DNA of 64,000 nt from Comamonas sp. BIGb0152. GTDB lineage: Bacteria > Pseudomonadota > Gammaproteobacteria > Burkholderiales > Burkholderiaceae_C. Shown here piece by piece: positions 35,483 through 45,000 of the stretch. Location of the stretch: NCBI RefSeq assembly GCF_024809975.1, contig NZ_JANUDY010000013.1, positions 48,891-112,890 of the forward strand, given 5' to 3'. Each line of letters begins with the position of its first letter. Within the stretch, counting starts at the first letter, position 1. The translations under genes and the position numbers were made by a program. The notes beneath the pieces are model-generated. The model saw only the letters and a list, made by a program, of their open reading frames with translations, did not search any database and was not told the origin of the DNA.

Positions 35483-37999
35483 CTATGGCGACGAAGCCTC
35501 CCCGCCGGCATAGCCCAGCAGCTTCATCGCGGCCGTGATCGACACGGCCGCCTTGGCATAGCCTTCCCAGGGGGCGTTCCCCTTGCCAAAACGGGCCTCT
35601 ATGGATTGGATACCCCAGTGCGCACCGCTGCTGACCTGGTCCAGCTCTGACCAGGCAATGGGCACGGAAACGCCCATGCCCGGGCGGGCGCGCAGCGACC
35701 AGGCACTGGCGGTGGTGGCGCCCCAGCCGTTGCGCAGGTAGTCGACAAAAATCTTGCCCTGGCGGTTCTGCGGCCCACTTTTGGCCACAAAGCGCTGGGG
35801 CACGGTGGCGGCAAGATGCTGCACGATGGCTTTGGAAAAACCCTTGACCGTCTCCCAGCCATGCCGCCGCTGAATGGGCACCACCAGGTGCAGGCCCTTG
35901 CCGCCACTGGTTTTGAGGAAAGGCGCCAGGCCCATCTCCTGCAGCAGCACCCGCAGCAGCTCGGCCCCTTCCTGCACGGCCGACCAAGGCAGGTCCTCGC
36001 CGGGGTCCAGGTCAAAGCTCATGCGGTCGGGCCGCAGGATCCTGTCGCGTTTGGCGTTCCAGGTATGGAACTCCAGCACATTGAACTGCGCCGCCTGCGC
36101 CAGGCCTTCGGCACTGGCAATGGCCAGCAAAGGCGGGTGCGCAGGATCTAGCGACTGGGGCAGCTGCACGATGCCAGCCATGGCACGGCCCTGCAGGTGC
36201 TTTTGAAAAAATGGCTGGCCCGCCACACCATCAGGCGCGCGCAGCAGCGAGGTGGGCCGGTCCTGCAGGTGTTCCATCATCAGCGGGGCGACCTGCTCGT
36301 AATAGCGCACCAGCTGCAGCTTGGTGACGCCGGTGCTTGCATCCAGGATGCGCTCGCCATGGCTGACCGCGATACCGCGCATGGCCGGTTTGACCGTTTT
36401 GGCTGGTTTGGCCTGCTTTGGTGCTGGCATGGTCGCTGCCTCCTCCCGGGTGATCTGGCGGGCCGGCTTGTCCTCGCGCAGCCCTTGGAAGACGGCATGG
36501 CGCAGCCTGCCCTGGGCGGTCCAGCTGGCAAAGCCGACTTCTGCGACCAGCACCGGTTTGACCCAATGGGCTTGGTAGGCAATGCGCTCAGGGTCCTCAA
36601 AAGGGCAAGCCCGGGTCTGGATCTGTTGCAGCCGCGCCGCCAACTGGCGCAAGCTCGCCTCGCTAAAGCCGGTGCCCACATTGCCGGCATAGACCAGCTT
36701 GCCAGACTGGTCATGCAGGCCCAGCAGCAAGGAACCCAGGCCCGTGCGCGTGCCCTTGGGGCGGGTGTAGCCGCCGATGACGAACTCCTGGCGCTGGCTG
36801 CATTTGAGCTTGATCCAATCGGCTGTGCGGCCTGCGTGGTAGGCGGCCTCTTTGCGTTTGCCCACCAGGCCCTCCATGCCCAGTGCGCAGGCAGAAGCCA
36901 GCAGCGGCACCGGGTCGCCCATAAAGGCTTCGCTGAGGCGCAGGTTGTGGCCCAAGCCGGGGCTGGCCTGTAGCGCCGCTTGCAAGCGCTGGCGCCGCGC
37001 CTGCCAAGGCTGCAGGCGCAGATCCTGGCCATTGGCAAACGGCAGGTCAAACAGGTAGTAGACCAGCGCGGGGCTTCCACCCTCCTCAAAAGCGTTCTGC
37101 AGGCGCTGAAAATCGGGCAGGCCTTGTGCGTTGAGGGCCACAACCTCGCCATCCAACCAGGCATCAGCCAGTGACAGCTGCTGCAGGGCCGCAGCCAGCG
37201 CCGGCATCTTTGCGGTCCAGTCTTTGCCATTGCGCGTCCACAGCGTCACCTGGCCGCCCTGTTTGCGCGCCGCCATCCGGTAGCCATCAAACTTCAGCTC
37301 CCAGGCCCAGTCCTCGGCGTTCTGGGGTGGCGCGTCGTGCAGCACGGCCAGCTGCAGCGCCAGGCTCTGGGGCAAGGCGCCGGCCTGGGCTGTGCCGGCA
37401 GCAGCGCGCTGGATCACCGGGGCGCCACGGGTGCTGGCGGCCGCTAAGCGCTGCTCGCTGGCCACACTGTCCGGCCGGGCGGTGACGATATCGACATCCT
37501 CCGCCTTGCGCGCAAAGTCATCCGCGTCCTTGATCAGCAGCCAGGGCGGTTGGCGCTCGCCCTCCTTGCCCTGCATGCGTACCAGGCTCCAGCGGCCCTG
37601 CAGCTTGTGGCCTTGCAGCGCAAAGCGCAGCCGTCCCTTGGCATAAGCGTCCTGCGGGTTGCCCAGCGGCAGCCAGGTCCCCTTGTCCCAGACGATGACC
37701 TTGCCCGCGCCGTAGTTGCCCGCAGGAATCTGGCCTTCAAAGCAGTTGTACGAGATCGGGTGGTCTTCCACCTGCACGGCCATGCGTTTGTGCTGCGGGT
37801 CCAGGCTTGGCCCCTTGGGCACCGCCCAGCTCTTCATCACGCCATCCATCTCCAAGCGCAGGTCGTAATGCAAATGGCTGGCCCAGTGCTTTTGGATGAC
37901 GAACTGCAGCTGGCCCGCGACCGATTCCCCGCCCTCGGCGGGCTCGGGCGTGGCTGCAAAATTGCGCTTGCTTTGGTATTTTGACAAGGAGCTGGGCAT
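35483..37999 (-). CDS. ligD: ATP-dependent DNA ligase D (PE-LIG-POL)
   Basis: An 838-residue three-part enzyme of bacterial non-homologous end joining. Phosphoesterase domain at about 10-165 (HLHYDLRLEMDGVMKSWAVP, FEGQIPAGNYGAGKVIVWDK). Ligase domain about 210-510 with nucleotidyl Lys236 in WELKFDGYRM and the C-terminal OB fold (EFVIGGYTRPKGTRTGLGSL). Polymerase/primase domain about 545-838 (MSFDLDPGEDLPWSAV, HLVVPIQRRHGWETVKGFSK, VDYLRNGWGATTASAWSLRA). Domain order PE-LIG-POL is that of Pseudomonas-type LigD. It follows ku with 24 bases between them. Confidence 0.96.
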   Translation of the reverse strand: MPSSLSKYQSKRNFAATPEPAEGGESVAGQLQFVIQKHWASHLHYDLRLEMDGVMKSWAVPKGPSLDPQHKRMAVQVEDHPISYNCFEGQIPAGNYGAGKVIVWDKGTWLPLGNPQDAYAKGRLRFALQGHKLQGRWSLVRMQGKEGERQPPWLLIKDADDFARKAEDVDIVTARPDSVASEQRLAAASTRGAPVIQRAAAGTAQAGALPQSLALQLAVLHDAPPQNAEDWAWELKFDGYRMAARKQGGQVTLWTRNGKDWTAKMPALAAALQQLSLADAWLDGEVVALNAQGLPDFQRLQNAFEEGGSPALVYYLFDLPFANGQDLRLQPWQARRQRLQAALQASPGLGHNLRLSEAFMGDPVPLLASACALGMEGLVGKRKEAAYHAGRTADWIKLKCSQRQEFVIGGYTRPKGTRTGLGSLLLGLHDQSGKLVYAGNVGTGFSEASLRQLAARLQQIQTRACPFEDPERIAYQAHWVKPVLVAEVGFASWTAQGRLRHAVFQGLREDKPARQITREEAATMPAPKQAKPAKTVKPAMRGIAVSHGERILDASTGVTKLQLVRYYEQVAPLMMEHLQDRPTSLLRAPDGVAGQPFFQKHLQGRAMAGIVQLPQSLDPAHPPLLAIASAEGLAQAAQFNVLEFHTWNAKRDRILRPDRMSFDLDPGEDLPWSAVQEGAELLRVLLQEMGLAPFLKTSGGKGLHLVVPIQRRHGWETVKGFSKAIVQHLAATVPQRFVAKSGPQNRQGKIFVDYLRNGWGATTASAWSLRARPGMGVSVPIAWSELDQVSSGAHWGIQSIEARFGKGNAPWEGYAKAAVSITAAMKLLGYAGGEASSP

Positions 38000-38023
38000 G
38001 CAGGCCTTCCTGGCATTGCGGCG

Positions 38024-39052
38024 CTAGGCGGCCCGACGCCGCGCAGGTGCGGCTTTGTCAGGCTTGGGAGCGGCCTTGGACTTGGCCGCAGTCTTGGGCG
38101 TGGGCTTAGCCTCAGTCTTAGGTTTGGGCTTGGCTTTCACCGCAGCCGTTTTAGCCACCGTGCTGGCCTTTTTCTGGGGCGCTGGGCCTGCCTTGGCCGC
38201 AGCAGGCTTGGCATGGGCTGCCTGCGCCCCACCTGCCAGGCTGCGCTTGAGCAAGGCGGTCAAATCCAAAATCTCTGCCCCGCCGGACACCGGCGATTCC
38301 TGGGGTGCCTGCACCACCTCTTGCACCTCGCCAGCATTGACCTTGGCGTCGATGAGCTTGTGGATCTCTTCAGAGAAGGAGTTGCGAAAATCATCGGCAT
38401 TCCAGGCCTGGGCCTTGTCTTCGATCAGCGCCACGGCCATGTCCATCTCGGCGCTGCTGATGCCTGCAGCCTTGGCCGACTGCGGCGGCAGATTGAGTTG
38501 CTCAAAGGAGCGGATATCGCCGCCCCAGCGCAGCAGGTTCAGCACCAGCGCCCGCCCGCAGGGCACCAGCACGGCCAGGTGCTGCTTGGTCTGTATGACC
38601 ACCTTGGCCACGCCCACCTTGTTGGTTTTGCGCAAGGCCTCGCGCAGCAGCGCATACACCTTTTCGCCCCGTTTAAGCGGCGCCGTGTAATAGGGCCGCT
38701 CCAGGTAGATCAGCGGAATGTCATCGGCATCCACAAAGGCCTCGATCTCGATGGTCTGCGTGGTTTTGGGGAAGGCCGCACTGATCTCCTCCTGGCTGAG
38801 GATCACATAGCGGCCGTCTTCATATTCCACGCCTTTGACGATGTCGCTGCTGGCAATCTCCTTGCCGGTGCGCTTGTTGATGCGTTGGTAGCCCACCGGC
38901 TCCATCGAGCGCTTGTCGAGCCAGTCAAAGTCGATGCCCGAATCACGCGTGGCCGTGTAAAGCCCTATGGGCACATGCACCAGGCCAAAGCTGATGGCGC
39001 CTTTCCAGATGGTTCTTGTCGATGTCGGGGCTGTGCCTTGCGTCTGTGTCAT
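38024..39052 (-). CDS. ku: Ku DNA end-binding protein
   Basis: A 342-residue bacterial Ku. The core (about 1-260) opens TRTIWKGAISFGLVHVPIGL and contains RPYYTAPLKRGEKVYALLRE. The C-terminus from about 285 is a low-complexity Lys/Ala/Pro tail (KPKPKTEAKPTPKTAAKSK) like the DNA-binding tails of other bacterial Ku proteins. It recruits and stimulates LigD at double-strand breaks. AGGAGG lies 6 bases before the ATG 39050-39052; the far longer upstream frame is non-coding. The promoter should be in 39053-39304. Confidence 0.96.
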   Translation of the reverse strand: MTQTQGTAPTSTRTIWKGAISFGLVHVPIGLYTATRDSGIDFDWLDKRSMEPVGYQRINKRTGKEIASSDIVKGVEYEDGRYVILSQEEISAAFPKTTQTIEIEAFVDADDIPLIYLERPYYTAPLKRGEKVYALLREALRKTNKVGVAKVVIQTKQHLAVLVPCGRALVLNLLRWGGDIRSFEQLNLPPQSAKAAGISSAEMDMAVALIEDKAQAWNADDFRNSFSEEIHKLIDAKVNAGEVQEVVQAPQESPVSGGAEILDLTALLKRSLAGGAQAAHAKPAAAKAGPAPQKKASTVAKTAAVKAKPKPKTEAKPTPKTAAKSKAAPKPDKAAPARRRAA

Positions 39053-39304
39053 GCCGGCCTCCTGTGGATGCCCCAGTGTGACCGCCCGGCAGCGGCTGCG
39101 CTGAGAGGAAATGGCAACGCCGCATAGGAACTTATGAGCGCCTGCACGCCAGAGCGGTCTGACACGCGGCACCCATTCGCCCGGCCTGTGGGCAGGCGCC
39201 AAGGCCTCAACTCGCTTGGATGACTCCAGCGTCGGGCGCGCCCATCCTACAGACCTGGGCGCCCGCAGCCGCCACCCTAGAGGCATACCACTGAGGAGCA
39301 CGCC

Positions 39305-39514
39305 ATGAACAGCACACAGCCCAAGCAACGGCCCGACTACCCCGAAGACGAGAACATGGACCCGGTCGGCGAGCCCTACCCGGAGCAGGAGCCTGTGGCG
39401 CCCGCGCCGGGCGACGACCCACCGCACCCACCCTTTTCTCCCCATACCGAACCGGACATTCCGCAAGACCCCGAGTCCGGGCGCGTGGTCAGCCCAGAGC
39501 CGCTGGATTCCTGA
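39305..39514 (+). CDS. Pro/Glu/Asp-rich 69-residue protein
   Basis: MNSTQPKQRPDYPEDENMDP... is acidic, about 25% Pro, without hydrophobic segments: predicted disordered. GAGGAG lies 6 bases before the ATG. Its TGA overlaps the otsB ATG (39512-39516), so it is the first gene of the trehalose operon. Function unknown. Confidence 0.75.
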   Translation: MNSTQPKQRPDYPEDENMDPVGEPYPEQEPVAPAPGDDPPHPPFSPHTEPDIPQDPESGRVVSPEPLDS

Positions 39515-40293
39515 TGCACACACTCGCCCCAGCGCCGCCGCCTCTGCCCGATGATGCGGCGCTTTTCCTGGACTTTGACGGCAGCCTGGTGCCCATCGCG
39601 CCCACCCCGGACAGCATTGTGGTGCCGCCCGCGCTGCTGCCTTTGCTGCGCGCGCTGCAGGGGCAGCTGCAAGGCGCGGTGGCCATCGTCTCGGGCCGCG
39701 AGATTGCCGTGCTGGATGCCTATCTGCAGCCCTTGCGCCTGGCAAGCGCCGGCGCGCATGGTGCCCAGCGCCGCGATGCTTCGGGCCACCAATGCGATGC
39801 CAGCCCGGGCGACATCTCCGCCGTGGTGGAGGCCTGCCAGCAACTCGCCCAGGCCCATCCTGCGTTGTATGTAGAGCCCAAGCAAAGCGGCGTTGCGCTG
39901 CACTACCGCAGAGATCCATCGCTGGAAGGGCTGTGCCTGCACAGCCTGCAGGCCATGCTTGCCCACCGGCCGCAGTGGACGCTGCTGCGCGGCCAGTGGG
40001 TGCTGGAGATGCTGCCCAGCGATGCGAGCAAGGGCCGCGCCATCCAGGCCTTTATGCAGGAGCCGCCGTTTGCCGGGCGCACGCCCTTTTTTGTGGGCGA
40101 CGACATCAGCGATGAAAGCGGCTTTGCGGCGGTGCTGGCGGAGCGCGGGGTGGCCATCAAGGTAGGGCCCGGCGCCAGCGCTGCCAGCCACCACCTGGAC
40201 GGTGTCGACGCCGTGTACCAATGGCTGCAGGCGGCATGCGCGCCGCGCCCAGGCCCTCAAAGCCTGCACCGGCATGCCGAGGCTCAGGCATGA
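39514..40293 (+). CDS. otsB: Trehalose-6-phosphate phosphatase
   Basis: A 259-residue HAD-family phosphatase releasing trehalose from trehalose-6-phosphate. Motif I is FLDFDGSLVPIAPTP (nucleophile Asp), motif II IVSGREIAVL, Lys in SDASKGRAI, and motif III FFVGDDISDESGF. Its start overlaps the small gene before it and its stop overlaps otsA (ATGA), so translation is coupled. Trehalose is made as an osmolyte and stress protectant. Confidence 0.95.
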   Translation: MHTLAPAPPPLPDDAALFLDFDGSLVPIAPTPDSIVVPPALLPLLRALQGQLQGAVAIVSGREIAVLDAYLQPLRLASAGAHGAQRRDASGHQCDASPGDISAVVEACQQLAQAHPALYVEPKQSGVALHYRRDPSLEGLCLHSLQAMLAHRPQWTLLRGQWVLEMLPSDASKGRAIQAFMQEPPFAGRTPFFVGDDISDESGFAAVLAERGVAIKVGPGASAASHHLDGVDAVYQWLQAACAPRPGPQSLHRHAEAQA

Positions 40294-41864
40294 GCCGCCT
40301 CGTCGTTGTCTCCAACCGGGTTGCCGACCCCTTGGATGCCGCGCCCGGGGGCCTGGCCATTGCGCTGGAAGAGGCCCTGCAACGCCAAGGCGGGCTGTGG
40401 TTTGGCTGGGGCGGCACGCTGACCGATCAGCCCAACCCGCAGGTATCCACCCGGCAATGGGGCCCTGTAACGCTGGCAACCACTGCGCTGGAGCGCCGCG
40501 ACCATGACAGCTACTACAGCGGTTACTGCAACAACGTGCTGTGGCCGGTTTTCCACAACCGCCTGGATCTGGCGGTTTTCGATCCCGGTTTTTACGAGGG
40601 CTACCAGCGGGTCAACCGGCAGTTTGCCCAGCAACTGCTGCCCTTGCTGCAAGACGACGACATCATCTGGGTGCATGACTACCACCTGATGGCCTTGGCG
40701 GCCGAGCTGCGCGCGCTGGGTTGCAAGCAGCGCATCGGCTTTTTTCTGCACATTCCCTTCCCGCCGCCGGTCGCCCTCAGTGCCGTGCCGCAGCACCAGG
40801 CGCTGATGCAAGCCTGCATGGCCTACGACCTGGTGGGCCTGCAAAGCCAGCAGGACCTGCAGCATTTTGAAAGCTATGTGCTGGCGCAAGCCGATGGCCG
40901 CATCCACCCCGACCACCATTACTGCGCCCATGGCCGGCACACGCGCTGCGAGGTGTTCCCGATTGGCATTGATGCCCAGGCCTTCGCCGCGCTGACGGCC
41001 ACGCCCGAGGCGCTGCAGGTGCAAGACACCATGCGCCGCGAATACGGCCGGCGCCGCCTGGTGATCGGCATTGACCGGCTCGACTACTCCAAGGGCCTGC
41101 CCGAGCGCATCCACGCCTTTCGTGATCTGCTCGAGCGCCATCCCGCCCACCGGCGCAGTGCCACCTTGGTACAGATTGGCTCACCCACCCGGGAGCACTT
41201 GCAGGCCTATAGCGACATCCGCACGCAGTTTGAATCGCTGTGCGGCGCCATCAATGGCGACTTTGGCGAGCTGGACTGGATGCCCGTGCGCTACATCCAC
41301 CAGGTGCTGACGCGCGCCCACCTGGCCGGTCTGTGCCGCTCAGCGGCGGTGGGCCTGGTCACGCCGCTGCGCGACGGCATGAACCTGGTCGCCAAAGAGT
41401 TCATCGCCGCCCAGGACCCGGCCGACCCGGGCGTGCTGGTGCTGTCGCGCTTTGCAGGCGCGGCCGAGCAACTGCAAGAGGCCTTGCTGGTGAACCCCTA
41501 TGACGCCCACAGCACCGCCAACAGCATCGACCAAGCGCTGCAGATGCCGCTGGCCGAACGCATTGCCCGGCACCAGCGGCTGCTGGCGCGCATCCAGGCA
41601 CAAGATGTGCACTGGTGGAGCGGGCGCTTTCTCAGCACGCTGGGCCAGTGCCAGCCACCACAGCATCGCCAGCCGCCCATGGCACTGCCCGCGCACAGCA
41701 GCGTTGCAAGCACCGTTGCCAGCACGGGCGCTGACAAGCCGCCAACCCGTCCTGCTGCGCCCATCCACCTGGGTGGCGCCAGCGCAAGCCCTTACCTGCC
41801 CGTGCTGCCCCGCAGTGCCCCGGCACACCCCCTGGGCGCTGCACCGCTACGCCCGGGCCGCTGA
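40290..41864 (+). CDS. otsA: Trehalose-6-phosphate synthase
   Basis: A 524-residue GT20 enzyme joining UDP-glucose and glucose-6-phosphate. Signatures: opening [56 protein letters not shown] and [20 protein letters not shown]. The last 60 residues (after about 460) are Pro/Ala/His-rich and not part of the catalytic fold. It is coupled to otsB by ATGA and followed 3 bases later by the acyl-CoA dehydrogenase-like gene. Confidence 0.95.
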   Translation: MSRLVVVSNRVADPLDAAPGGLAIALEEALQRQGGLWFGWGGTLTDQPNPQVSTRQWGPVTLATTALERRDHDSYYSGYCNNVLWPVFHNRLDLAVFDPGFYEGYQRVNRQFAQQLLPLLQDDDIIWVHDYHLMALAAELRALGCKQRIGFFLHIPFPPPVALSAVPQHQALMQACMAYDLVGLQSQQDLQHFESYVLAQADGRIHPDHHYCAHGRHTRCEVFPIGIDAQAFAALTATPEALQVQDTMRREYGRRRLVIGIDRLDYSKGLPERIHAFRDLLERHPAHRRSATLVQIGSPTREHLQAYSDIRTQFESLCGAINGDFGELDWMPVRYIHQVLTRAHLAGLCRSAAVGLVTPLRDGMNLVAKEFIAAQDPADPGVLVLSRFAGAAEQLQEALLVNPYDAHSTANSIDQALQMPLAERIARHQRLLARIQAQDVHWWSGRFLSTLGQCQPPQHRQPPMALPAHSSVASTVASTGADKPPTRPAAPIHLGGASASPYLPVLPRSAPAHPLGAAPLRPGR

Positions 41865-41867
41865 ACC

Positions 41868-42911
41868 ATGACAAACCCTAGCGAACTTGAAAATTTTCTG
41901 ACCTGCCTGCCACCCCAGGAGCCAGCCGAGATGCTGCGCGCCCTGGTGGCACACGGCTTTGACCAGCTGCCCCTGCCCGGCCAGGGCCAAACGCTGGCGC
42001 GCTGGCAGGCGCTGGCGGCCGTGGCCGCCTGCAACCTGAGCCTGGTCAAGCTGTATGAGGGCCATACCGATGCGCTGGCGATCTTGGCCGAGCTGGGTGC
42101 CGCCGCACCCGCTGCCGCGCAGACCTGGGCCGTATGGGCCGCCGAGCCCCCCAGCCACCGCGTGCAGGCCACGCCGGTGAGCGGAAGTGGCAACGGCAAC
42201 GGCAGCGGCAGTCTTGCATCTGGCAGCGCTGTGCAGCTGAGCGGCAGCAAGGCCTGGTGCTCGGGCGCCCAGAGCGTGGACCAGGCACTGCTCACCGCCT
42301 GGCTGTCTGATACGGAGCGCTGCCTGGTCGCAGTCGATATGCGCCAGCCAGGTGTGCAGGTCAGCAGCGATGGCTGGCAGGCCGTGGGCATGGCCGCCAG
42401 CGCCAGTGTCGATGTGCACCTGGATGGCGCCAGCGCGACCTTGATCGGCCAGCCCGGCGACTACCTGCGTCGCCCGGGCTTTCAGCATGGCGGCGCCGGC
42501 ATTGCGGCCTGCTGGTATGGCGCCAGCACCCGCATGGCAGACCACTTGCTGCAGGCCTGCCGCCGCCACGCAGAGCCGCATGCCATGGCGCACCTGGGCG
42601 CCGTGGATATCGCGCTCTCAACCACTGCCGGCCTGCTGCGCGCCACGGCTGCCCTGATCGATAGCCAACCGGGCGCGCCCTGGACCTTGGCAGTGAACCG
42701 CACACGCCTGGCCGCAGAGGCAGCCGCGCAGCAAGTGCTGCAGCATGTGCCGCGCGCGCTGGGCGCTGGCCCCTTGTGCAAGGACCGGGCGCTTGCCTTG
42801 CTGCTGGCCGACCTGCCCGTCTTCATCCGCCAAAGCCATGCAGAACGCGATCTGGCAGCCCTTGGGCAGTCGATGGCCCAACAGGAGGACCGCCTGCCAT
42901 GGAAGCTCTGA
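41868..42911 (+). CDS. Acyl-CoA dehydrogenase-like protein
   Basis: A 347-residue member of the acyl-CoA dehydrogenase fold, shorter than standard enzymes (about 380). LSGSKAWCSGAQSVDQALLTAW corresponds to the middle beta-domain G-x-K-x-W/F-x-S/T motif, and FQHGGAGIAACWYGA starts the C-terminal helices. No typical catalytic Glu loop is evident. A Gly/Ser/Asn linker (SGSGNGNGSGS) sits near residue 105. It is the first of four genes (with PIG-L deacetylase, NodS-like methyltransferase and glycosyltransferase) that overlap or nearly abut and follow otsBA. The combination recurs in other proteobacteria as far as I recall, but the product is not known to me. Confidence 0.8.
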   Translation: MTNPSELENFLTCLPPQEPAEMLRALVAHGFDQLPLPGQGQTLARWQALAAVAACNLSLVKLYEGHTDALAILAELGAAAPAAAQTWAVWAAEPPSHRVQATPVSGSGNGNGSGSLASGSAVQLSGSKAWCSGAQSVDQALLTAWLSDTERCLVAVDMRQPGVQVSSDGWQAVGMAASASVDVHLDGASATLIGQPGDYLRRPGFQHGGAGIAACWYGASTRMADHLLQACRRHAEPHAMAHLGAVDIALSTTAGLLRATAALIDSQPGAPWTLAVNRTRLAAEAAAQQVLQHVPRALGAGPLCKDRALALLLADLPVFIRQSHAERDLAALGQSMAQQEDRLPWKL

Positions 42912-43657
42912 TGTCCCGACAGATCGAGGGCGAAGGCACGCCCGAATTGCAATGGCAGGCTTGGCTGGCGCAAGCGCCTTTGGGCACTGCGCCTGCGCAG
43001 ACGCTGCTGCAAGGCTGCCAGCGGGTGGTGATTGTCTCGCCCCACCCCGATGATGAAATCCTGGCCACCGCCGGCATCATGCAGCACTGCGCGGCCAGCG
43101 CACTGCCCTGCACGGTGGTAGCGGTCACCTCTGGCGAGGCCAGCCACCCGGGCTCGCGCCTGTGGTCGCCCCAGCAGCTGGCCCAAGCGCGTGAGCGCGA
43201 AAGTGCGCAGGCCCTGGCCCTGCTGTGCCCCGGCAGCGAAAGCATCCCATTGCGAATTCCCGACGGCCAGGTGCAGGATCACCAGCCACAGCTACAAGCC
43301 CGGTTGCAGCAGCTGCTGCGGCCTACTGACGCCGTCTTCTGCCCCTGGCGCTACGACGGCCACCCCGACCATGAGGCCAGCGGCGAGGCCTGCGCCGCAA
43401 GCACGGCCGAGATGGGCAGCCGCCTGTTTGAAGTGCCGATCTGGGCCTGGCACTGGGCCAGCCCCGGCGACCACCGGGTGCCTTGGCAGCGTGCCCTGCG
43501 CATCCCCCTGAGCGCCGAGCAGCTCGACCGCAAATGCCAGGCGCTGTCCTGCTTTCGCAGCCAGCTTTTGCCAGACCCATCCACCGGTCGGCCCGCAATC
43601 CTGCCCCGCTGGGCAACGGCCCGCTTGCTGCGCAACTTTGAGCTGGTGCTGCGATGA
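42911..43657 (+). CDS. PIG-L/LmbE-family deacetylase
   Basis: A 248-residue zinc deacetylase: VVIVSPHPDDEILATAGIM carries the Zn-binding HPDDE motif, and YDGHPDHEASGEAC the second His-x-x-His. The family removes N-acetyl groups from GlcNAc-type sugars or conjugates. The ATG at 42911 overlaps the previous stop (TGATG); an ATG 12 bases upstream (MEALMSRQ) is also possible after AGGAGG. It overlaps the methyltransferase gene by ATGA. Confidence 0.9.
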   Translation: MSRQIEGEGTPELQWQAWLAQAPLGTAPAQTLLQGCQRVVIVSPHPDDEILATAGIMQHCAASALPCTVVAVTSGEASHPGSRLWSPQQLAQARERESAQALALLCPGSESIPLRIPDGQVQDHQPQLQARLQQLLRPTDAVFCPWRYDGHPDHEASGEACAASTAEMGSRLFEVPIWAWHWASPGDHRVPWQRALRIPLSAEQLDRKCQALSCFRSQLLPDPSTGRPAILPRWATARLLRNFELVLR

Positions 43658-44232
43658 GCCAACGCCAGCATTTCGAACAGCTCTACCAAAAGCTGGCCGA
43701 CCCCTGGGCCGTCAAGACCGCATGGTATGAGCGGCGCAAGCGCCAGGTGCTGCTGGCCGCCCTGCCGAGGGAACAGTACCGCCACGGCTTTGAGCCCGGC
43801 TGCGGCAATGGCGAGACCACCATGGCGCTGCTGGAGCGCTGCGACCAGTTGATCGCGGCCGACTTTAGCGAGTCAGCGGTGCTGCTGTGCAACGCCCGCA
43901 TCCAGCGCCAGGACCGGCGCCAGCTGCATCTGCAAAAACTGCAGCTGCCGCTGGAGTGGCCACAAGTACCTGCGGGCGGCTTTGATTTGCTGGTGGTATC
44001 CGAGCTGGCCTACTACCTCACCGATGCCGACCTAGCGCTTTTCAACGCGCGCTGCCTGTCATCGCTGGCACCCGGCGGGCATTGGCTGATGTGCCATTGG
44101 CGGCACCAGGCGCCTGACCTGCTGCAAAGCGCAGATGCCATGCACGCGCAAATCCGGGCCCACCCGGCACTCAAGACCGTGGTGGAACACCGCGAGACCG
44201 ATTTCTTGTTAGAGGTTTGGGAAAGACTGTGA
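43654..44232 (+). CDS. NodS-like SAM-dependent methyltransferase
   Basis: A 192-residue class I methyltransferase. The SAM-binding motif is FEPGCGNGETTMALLERCDQ with LIAADFSE, then FDLLVVSELAYYL and LAPGGHWLMCHW. The whole length and pattern resemble NodS, which N-methylates deacetylated chitooligosaccharides. Next to a PIG-L deacetylase this suggests N-methylation of the amine that the deacetylase exposes, which is inference. Start overlaps the deacetylase stop. Confidence 0.85.
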   Translation: MSQRQHFEQLYQKLADPWAVKTAWYERRKRQVLLAALPREQYRHGFEPGCGNGETTMALLERCDQLIAADFSESAVLLCNARIQRQDRRQLHLQKLQLPLEWPQVPAGGFDLLVVSELAYYLTDADLALFNARCLSSLAPGGHWLMCHWRHQAPDLLQSADAMHAQIRAHPALKTVVEHRETDFLLEVWERL

Positions 44233-44242
44233 GCTGCACTCC

Positions 44243-44914
44243 ATGATTGGCATCTGTATACCCGCCCACAACGAAGAAGCGCTGATTGCCGCCTGCCTCC
44301 ACAGCGTCGCCGTCGCCGCCCAACACCCTGATCTCGCCGCCGAAGCAGTGCAGGTCGTCGTCATGCTGGACAGCTGCAGCGACGGCACCGCCGCCATCGT
44401 TGCCCGCTGGCCCTTTGTAGCCCTGGCCATTGACGCCCACAACGTGGGCCGGGCACGCGCCGCCGGGGCCCGCCACTTGTTGCAGCACCAGGCCCGTTGG
44501 CTGGCGTTTACCGACGCGGACACCTGCGTCGCGCCCGACTGGCTGGCCGCTCAGCTTTCCCTGGGCGCCGACGTGGTCTGCGGCACGGTCGAGGTCGACA
44601 GCTGGGATGCCCACGGCTGCCATGCGCAGGCGGCGCGCAGCCAGTTCGAATCCAGCTACCAGGACCGCGATGGCCACCGCCATGTGCATGGCGCCAACCT
44701 GGGCCTGTCCGCCCGCAGCTACCAGCAAGCGGGCGGGTTTGATGCGATGGAATGCGGCGAAGACCAGGCGCTGGTCGACCGGCTGGCTGCCCTGGGCGCG
44801 CAGATCGCCTGGAGCGCCTCGCCGCGTGTGCTGACCAGCGGCCGGCCCTTCTCTCGCGTAGAGCATGGCTTTGCCGGGGCCATTCGGCAGGCCTCGCAGC
44901 CGGATATGCACTGA
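44243..44914 (+). CDS. Family 2 glycosyltransferase
   Basis: A 223-residue GT-A glycosyltransferase without membrane segments. The opening IGICIPAHNEEALIAACLHS, VVMLDSCSDGTAA, and LAFTDADTCVAPDWLAAQLS (DxD) are the nucleotide-sugar site; GANLGLSARSYQQAGGFDAM and GEDQALVDRL complete the family pattern. It is the last gene of the otsBA-led operon, 10 bases after the methyltransferase. An octamer tandem repeat starts 39 bases after its stop. Confidence 0.9.
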   Translation: MIGICIPAHNEEALIAACLHSVAVAAQHPDLAAEAVQVVVMLDSCSDGTAAIVARWPFVALAIDAHNVGRARAAGARHLLQHQARWLAFTDADTCVAPDWLAAQLSLGADVVCGTVEVDSWDAHGCHAQAARSQFESSYQDRDGHRHVHGANLGLSARSYQQAGGFDAMECGEDQALVDRLAALGAQIAWSASPRVLTSGRPFSRVEHGFAGAIRQASQPDMH

Positions 44915-44952
44915 CTGGGCAGCCCAGAGGCTTCACGCCAGCCACCGGCCTG

Positions 44953-45000
44953 CTGGCTTGCTGGCTTGCTGGCTTGCTGGCTTGCTGGCTTGCTGGCTTG
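44953..45000. repeat. Six tandem copies of CTGGCTTG
   Basis: Six perfect 8-bp units with no interruption, followed by a partial CTGG. It lies in the 310-bp gap between the glycosyltransferase and the 57-residue gene; no gene reads through it with confidence. The copy number is likely to vary by slippage. Confidence 0.9.

Noticed and set aside
38055..38690. 211-codon plus-strand frame over the ku gene
   Set aside because: Antisense reading of the low-complexity Lys/Ala tail of Ku; no domain.
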